From the NCBI GenBank assembly GCA_948468325.1, contig CAOKHR010000099.1:1-8128 (forward strand): DNA of 8,128 nucleotides, given 5' to 3'. Under the pieces are notes generated by a model. The model had not been told where the DNA came from. It did no database searches and saw only the letters and a list, made by a program, of their open reading frames with translations. This DNA is from an uncultured Lachnospiraceae bacterium (lineage in GTDB: Bacteria > Bacillota > Clostridia > Lachnospirales > Lachnospiraceae). The translations under genes and the position numbers were made by a program. This document shows, piece by piece, positions 4,448 through 8,128 of this stretch. Within the stretch, counting starts at the first letter, position 1. Each line of letters opens with the position of its first letter.

Positions 4448-6124
4448 TTATCGAAAGCTTTTTATCCATGTAATCAATGAATCATGGTAAACATTATTCA
4501 TAACATCCTGCCGCATCTGGTCTGTGACCGGTCCGTTTTTTTCCATAATTGCAAGAATTGCCTCCTGAAGCCCTGCGATTTTTCCTTTCTCAAACGCATC
4601 ATCTCCTGCAGGCACAGGCTCTTCTTTTACCGGAGTCTGCGCACCTGATGGTGTAAAAACAGCCTTTTCATCGGTGGAATTGTCCGCAGATACAGCCTTT
4701 GGCTCTTCTTTTTTTACAAAATCCGCTTCTTTCGGGATTGCAGAAATAACCGGTTCGGAAGTATCTCTACTGTTTGAATCTGCCGGTATCCAGATGTCTC
4801 CCGCATTTGCTTTGACATTTACCGTAATGCTGCCATTTGATACGGATACGCGCTCCCCCGATAATGCCCCTGTATATTCTTTTGCATTTCCGGCAGGCAG
4901 GGTCATAACATAATCGCTGTCGTCATTGTTTACGGTAATGATAACAGACTCCCCTCGGTAATTTCTGGAAAATGCGTACTGGCGGTTTGTCAAAAGCAAT
5001 TCATTGTAATCTCCATAAGAAAGAGCCGGTGTATTTTTCCTTATTTTGCCCAGTGCGGCAATCAGGCGTGTAAAAGGATTTTTCTGCAGAGAATCCGCAT
5101 AATCCGCAAGAGATAATGCAGGTCTTAAAGAAGCGTCTGAAAACCGTTCTTTTTTTCCTTCAATTCCAAATTCCGAACCATAATAAACAGACGGAACACC
5201 CGGCAGCGTATATAGCAGGATATGAACCGGTGTAAAATGTGCTTTCTTGTTCAGTTTTGTATAAATTCGTTCTACATCGTGATTGTCTGCAAAATTGTAC
5301 AGCTTTAATCCGTCCGGACGGTTTCCTCCTTTAGCATAGAGATTCTTTACCGTATGGGCGATTTCAAAATAATTGTGGTCATTGTGTCCGGAATAAAGCG
5401 CCTTATGTAACTGGTAATTCGTAACAGAGTGCAGCGTACCCTCATTCACCCAGCGCGAATAATCTCCATGGATAACCTCTCCCATCAGCCAGAATTCCGG
5501 TTTTACCTCTTCTGCTACTGCACGCAGTGCCCTCATATAATCAAAATCCAGTACATCTGCAGCATCCAGACGAATACCGTCAACATCAAACTCTTTTACC
5601 CAGAAGCGAATAACATCGCAAATATAATCTCTGACAGCAGGATTGTGCTGGTTTAACTTTACAAGCAGATTATATCCTCCCCAGTTTTCATAGGAAAAAC
5701 CGTCATTATATTCGTTATTTCCGTAAAAGTTCACATTACAGTACCAGTCTTTATACGGCGAATGCTCCCTGTTCTTTTTAAGGTCTGCAAAAGCGAAAAA
5801 GTCACGTCCGGTGTGATTAAATACACCGTCAAAAATCACTTTTATTCCCTGCTTATGGCATTCTGCCACATAAGCTGCCAGGTCTTCATTTGTACCAAGA
5901 CGGCTGTCCAGCTTTTTATAATCTGTCGTCTCGTATCCATGTCCTACGGATTCAAAAAGCGGGCCAATATAAATTGCGTCACAGCCGATTTCTTTCACAT
6001 GGGCAATCCACGGAAGTAAATCGTTTAAACGATGTACCGGATCGCCATACGTATTTTCTTTTGGCGCTCCGGCCAGCCCTAAAGGATAAATGTGATAAAA
6101 TACTGCTTCGTCATACCATGCCAT
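4448..6124 (-). CDS. GH13 alpha-amylase family glycoside hydrolase with a C-terminal linker and extra tail domain
   Basis: This 558-residue cytoplasmic enzyme of the alpha-amylase superfamily (cyclomaltodextrinase/neopullulanase/alpha-amylase type) hydrolyses alpha-1,4-glucans or maltodextrins. No signal peptide is present. The (beta/alpha)8 barrel covers about residues 1-360. It contains conserved region I DGVFNH (99-104), region II GIRLDAADV with nucleophile D187, region III MGEVIH with acid/base E216, and region IV FADNHD with D283. A beta-sandwich C domain spans about 365-446. Two additions follow: an acidic/Pro-rich linker (about 447-510, with KKEEPK and PVKEEPVPA) and a 48-residue helical end (511-558). 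The ATG at 6122-6124 is chosen because AGGAGG lies 9 bases upstream and MAWYDEAVFYHIYP is the usual GH13 start; a longer frame to 6181 would begin inside the leader hairpin. It is the first gene of the operon with the acetyltransferase and bsh. The exact substrate is not determined. Confidence 0.9.
   Translation of the reverse strand: MAWYDEAVFYHIYPLGLAGAPKENTYGDPVHRLNDLLPWIAHVKEIGCDAIYIGPLFESVGHGYETTDYKKLDSRLGTNEDLAAYVAECHKQGIKVIFDGVFNHTGRDFFAFADLKKNREHSPYKDWYCNVNFYGNNEYNDGFSYENWGGYNLLVKLNQHNPAVRDYICDVIRFWVKEFDVDGIRLDAADVLDFDYMRALRAVAEEVKPEFWLMGEVIHGDYSRWVNEGTLHSVTNYQLHKALYSGHNDHNYFEIAHTVKNLYAKGGNRPDGLKLYNFADNHDVERIYTKLNKKAHFTPVHILLYTLPGVPSVYYGSEFGIEGKKERFSDASLRPALSLADYADSLQKNPFTRLIAALGKIRKNTPALSYGDYNELLLTNRQYAFSRNYRGESVIITVNNDDSDYVMTLPAGNAKEYTGALSGERVSVSNGSITVNVKANAGDIWIPADSNSRDTSEPVISAIPKEADFVKKEEPKAVSADNSTDEKAVFTPSGAQTPVKEEPVPAGDDAFEKGKIAGLQEAILAIMEKNGPVTDQMRQDVMNNVYHDSLITWIKSFR
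4451..4594 (-). other. Appended 48-residue helical tail of the GH13 enzyme
   Basis: Residues 511-558 of the GH13 protein, starting FEKGKIAGLQEAILAIMEKN and ending DSLITWIKSFR, are not part of a normal GH13 fold. They are joined through a charged, low-complexity linker encoded at 4595-4786. The pattern (a Lys/Gly-rich helix, then GPVTDQMRQDV, then LITWI) resembles the C-terminal ends of Rpn/PD-(D/E)XK-type proteins (DUF4351-like), though this is only visual similarity. It may serve oligomerisation or protein contact. Confidence 0.4.
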
Positions 6125-6133
6125 TGAATGACA

Positions 6134-6139
6134 CCTCCT
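6134..6139 (-). promoter_or_regulatory. Ribosome binding site of the GH13 gene
   Basis: The minus strand reads AGGAGGTG, the strongest Shine-Dalgarno in the window, with 9 bases from AGGAGG to the ATG at 6124. It fixes the start and excludes the 19-residue extension up to 6181. Confidence 0.85.
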
Positions 6140-6155
6140 GATTATTTTTGTATCC

Positions 6156-6198
6156 GCAATAAACGGGGAGACGAATATCATCTCCCCGTATTTATTGC
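6156..6198 (-). promoter_or_regulatory. Long hairpin in the GH13 operon leader (possible attenuator or terminator)
   Basis: Sixteen base pairs form between GCAATAAACGGGGAGA (6156-6171) and TCTCCCCG plus TTTATTGC (6181-6188 and 6191-6198), with a 2-base TA bulge and a 9-base loop. On the minus strand the GC-rich half is followed by TTTATTG, a weak T-tract. It lies 62 bases past the stop of the surface-protein gene, so it may end that transcript. It also lies downstream of the GH13 operon promoter (6221-6249) and 16 bases before the ribosome binding site, so it is in that operon's leader. A terminator shared in this way would act as an attenuator; otherwise it may protect the 5' end of the mRNA. 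Confidence 0.7.
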
Positions 6199-6220
6199 AG
6201 CGACTGTCTGAATCAAATTC

Positions 6221-6249
6221 ATTATACTTAAAATTTGAAAAATAATCAA
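6221..6249 (-). promoter_or_regulatory. Sigma-A promoter of the GH13-acetyltransferase-bsh operon
   Basis: On the minus strand a -35 TTGATT (6244-6249) and a perfect -10 TATAAT (6221-6226) are separated by exactly 17 AT-rich bases. It sits between the stop of the surface-protein gene (6260) and the leader hairpin. The predicted start near 6214 gives a leader of about 90 bases. I see no clear catabolite-responsive element next to it. Confidence 0.75.
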
Positions 6250-6259
6250 CTGTTCTTAC

Positions 6260-8128
6260 TTATTTTTTAATTTTCAGACCCTGCTTTCTCATTGCAGCTG
6301 CCAGCTTCTTACGCTGTTTTGCTTTCATTGCTTTCTGCCATTTTACCATTGCTTTCTTAGCCGTATTCTTGAAAGCATTTTTATTAATGCTCTTAAGCGC
6401 TTTGCCCTGTACGATAACAGTCTTAAGCTTTGAACAGCCTGAAAATGCATTTTTGCCAATCGTTGTCACATTTTTGCTAATGGTGACTTTATTCAGCTTT
6501 TTATATCCTTTGAACGCAGAAGCGCCGATCTGTACAACATTGCATTTTACGTTTTTAAGCGTAACTGTTGCAGGAATCTTCACCGTTTTTGCTTTCTTGT
6601 TTGTACCTTTCACAACCATTACTGTCTTTTTCTCTGCATTGATTACTTTGTACTCAAATGCGCCTGCTGTTTGGGTATATCCGTTTGCCAGTCCTGCATC
6701 CGGTACGGCTGGAGCTGATTTTAAAGCCGCCTGTGCTGCTGCCAGTGCATTTGCCAGCATTCTTAATGTTGCCGCGTCTGCATTTGCCGGTGCATTTTTC
6801 GCTGCATTATATGCATCTGAAAATGCTTTCCATAAATCTGCCGGATAGTCTTTCTGACCTGCACTGTAAACTGCATCTGCCGCCGCAACTGCACTGTTAA
6901 TTTCATTTTTTGCATTCTGCAGATCCGCTGCTTTTGTTACCAGAGCATTTTTGGCATTTGTTAACTTACCTAATAAATCTGCACATCTTGCAGCGTCAGG
7001 ATTACCGCTGTTTAGCTCTTCCACAGCCTGATTATAAATTTCTACCAGGGCATTCCAGCTTTCTACTGTGTAATCGGCCTGGTTTACTTCGTCTTCAATC
7101 TGATTTACAAGATCTCTGAGATCCTGGACACTGTCTGCCGTGCCGCCTCCTTTTTCAACTAACGCTTCTATTGCGGCATTGATTGCGTCAAGAGCCTTAT
7201 CTCTTGCATTTACAGAAATTTCTCCTCCGCCTTTCACTACATCCAGCAGCTCTTTCGCAGCATCTACTGCATCCTGCAAATTCTGCCAGCTGTCTTCTGT
7301 ATATTTAGACTGATCATAAGATGCGATACCGTCAACTGCAGACTGAAGATCTGCCACATCACTTGTTTTCGGACTTGTTACAATATAAGAAGCCGGCGTC
7401 TCGGATGTCTTCTCATCAACTTTACGATTACCGTCCTTTAATGCAGCAGTAGCCGTAACTTTTACGGTTCCTTCACCTGTAACTGTCAGCGTACTTCCGC
7501 TGATAGATGCAATACCCGCTGTGCTTCCGTTTGCAATTGCATATTCTACAGTTGCCTGCGGGCTTGCGGAATGTTTCATACAGCCTTCATGATTTACAGT
7601 GTATGCAGCCTCCAATGTTTTCTGTACAGAAGCCCCCTGTCAGTGAAATATTTCCGCCTTCCAGCGTAACGCTTTCGATTGTACACTCACAGGTGTCTGC
7701 TGCTTTATCAAGCGCACCTACCGCTGCTACCAGCTCATCATATGCTGTCTGGCATGCTGTTTCCGTAGCTGTTGTAAGCGCATCATTCTTCCTTGCCATA
7801 GCTGCCTGGTATTTTGGAAGATACGCTGCCCAGCTTGCATTTGTATATACGCGTACATTACTTGCATTTTTATTTTCTGCAGCATTTGCAACTTCAAGCT
7901 CTGCTGCCAGACCATCCAGATATTCATTCAGTACTTCCACCGGATGTTTCCCACGCGGGAACGTATAGCTGATCGTCATTGTATCGGCGTTATCGTTGAG
8001 ACTGTATTTTACTTTTGCCTGCTCTTCTGCTGTCAGGCCGGTCACTTCTGCCTCCGCATCTGCCGGGAAAACATAGTCTGCGCTCAGACCCGGAATCATG
8101 CGGACGTCTACATCAACCTTATAATCTT
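6260..8128 (-). CDS. Large surface/secreted protein with FIVAR, Big_2-like and BspA-type LRR domains; 5'-partial and frameshifted
   Basis: The 3' part of one large gene; the frame is open to the window edge, so its N-terminus and signal peptide lie outside. Two reading frames belong together. The upstream frame (8128 to about 7638) ends falsely at 7587, and the downstream frame continues to the TAA at 6260. Removing one base from the five-C run at 7633-7637 restores a continuous NISLTGASVQKTLEAAYTV. Order of parts: a beta-rich segment; a FIVAR-like helical module (about 7952-7698); a Big_2-like Ig domain (about 7690-7376, containing the frameshift); three FIVAR-like modules (7360-6719); a BspA-type LRR_5 segment (6655-6338, with IGASAFKGYKKLNKVTI and IGKNAFSGCSKLKTV); and a Lys-rich tail. 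No LPxTG anchor is seen. Such C-termini occur on adhesins and exported glycoside hydrolases of gut Clostridia, so a catalytic domain may lie upstream. The specific function is not readable. Confidence 0.8.
6719..7360 (-). repeat. Three tandem FIVAR-like helical modules within the surface protein
   Basis: At protein level three modules of about 70 residues share the pattern Tyr-T-x-x-S/L-Trp-x-x-h followed by Ala-rich helices (YTEDSWQNLQDAVDAAKELL, YTVESWNALVEIYNQAVEEL, YPADLWKAFSDAYNAAKNAP). They lie at about 7360-7157, 7138-6935 and 6931-6719. A more divergent fourth copy (YTNASWAAYLPKYQAAMARK) is at about 7952-7698. FIVAR modules are spacer or binding modules of Gram-positive surface proteins. 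The copies are divergent enough in DNA that recent duplication is unlikely. Confidence 0.7.
7633..7637 (-). other. Frameshift site in a five-base homopolymer
   Basis: CCCCC on the plus strand (GGGGG in the mRNA sense) is where the reading frame breaks. With four G the codons read Thr-Gly-Ala-Ser-Val-Gln-Lys-Thr-Leu-Glu and join both halves into one domain. With five G the protein stops at 7587. A sequencing or assembly indel is the simplest explanation. A real inactivating mutation is possible, and phase variation is less likely because the tract is short. Confidence 0.8.

Noticed and set aside
6125..6181. N-terminal extension of the GH13 enzyme (19 extra residues)
   Set aside because: The extension starts inside the leader hairpin, lacks a ribosome binding site and precedes the family-typical MAWYDEAVFYHIYP.
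6369..6848. 159-residue plus-strand open frame opposite the surface protein
   Set aside because: It is the antisense shadow of Ala/Lys-rich FIVAR and LRR coding sequence. It has a hydrophobic low-complexity translation and no family resemblance.
7507..7968. 153-residue plus-strand open frame opposite the surface protein
   Set aside because: It is a Ser/Ala-rich antisense shadow of the FIVAR region, with no recognisable protein motif.
7587..8099. Independent 170-residue gene starting at the Met at 8097-8099
   Set aside because: The frame stays open past this Met to the window edge and its C-terminal 15 or so residues are out-of-frame after the homopolymer. It is the upstream half of the frameshifted surface protein.
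1..8128. CRISPR arrays, tRNA/rRNA genes, prophage or defence systems
   Set aside because: No regularly spaced repeats with unique spacers, no tRNA-like cloverleaf or rRNA sequence, and no phage, toxin-antitoxin or nuclease genes were recognised.

Overview
The window looks like one end of a draft contig from a gut Firmicute, most likely a Lachnospiraceae-type Clostridia. The evidence is a moderate to low GC content, strong AGGAGG-type ribosome binding sites, a bile salt hydrolase, Cys-rich secreted repeat proteins and a FIVAR/BspA-LRR surface protein. Genus cannot be decided from the sequence alone. Every gene lies on the minus strand, so transcription runs from high to low coordinates. The first 29 bases are not genomic: they are an Illumina adapter left on the contig end.

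Layout in transcription order, from the right edge: (1) 8128-6260, the 3' part of a large modular surface or secreted protein (four FIVAR-like helical modules, a Big_2-like Ig domain, BspA-type leucine-rich repeats, a basic tail). It is broken by a one-base frameshift in a five-base homopolymer at 7633-7637. (2) 6249-2782, an apparent three-gene operon with a near-consensus promoter and a long hairpin in its leader: a cytoplasmic GH13 alpha-glucan hydrolase with an unusual C-terminal tail, a maltose/galactoside-type O-acetyltransferase, and a bile salt hydrolase. The gene gaps are 34 and 30 bases. (3) 2781-2487, an intergenic region with a REP-like palindrome, a promoter and an operator-like dyad at the predicted transcription start. 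(4) 2486-889, a two-gene unit: a secreted CxxC-repeat/SH3-like/Fn3 protein and a GrpB-family (UPF0157) protein, ending in a double hairpin with an intrinsic terminator. (5) 691-30, a promoter with upstream 10-bp phased direct repeats, and the first two thirds of a PfkB-family 1-phosphofructokinase gene cut off by the contig end.

The genes fit a host-associated gut bacterium: internal alpha-glucan breakdown, sugar acetylation, bile-salt deconjugation, fructose-1-phosphate metabolism and surface adhesion. I see no CRISPR array, tRNA, rRNA, prophage gene or complete insertion sequence, and no clearly new multi-gene system. The most noteworthy points are the bile salt hydrolase in a glucan-hydrolase operon, the tail on the GH13 enzyme, the leader hairpin, the phased repeats before fruK, the repeat-like intergenic region, and two sequence-quality problems (adapter and frameshift).
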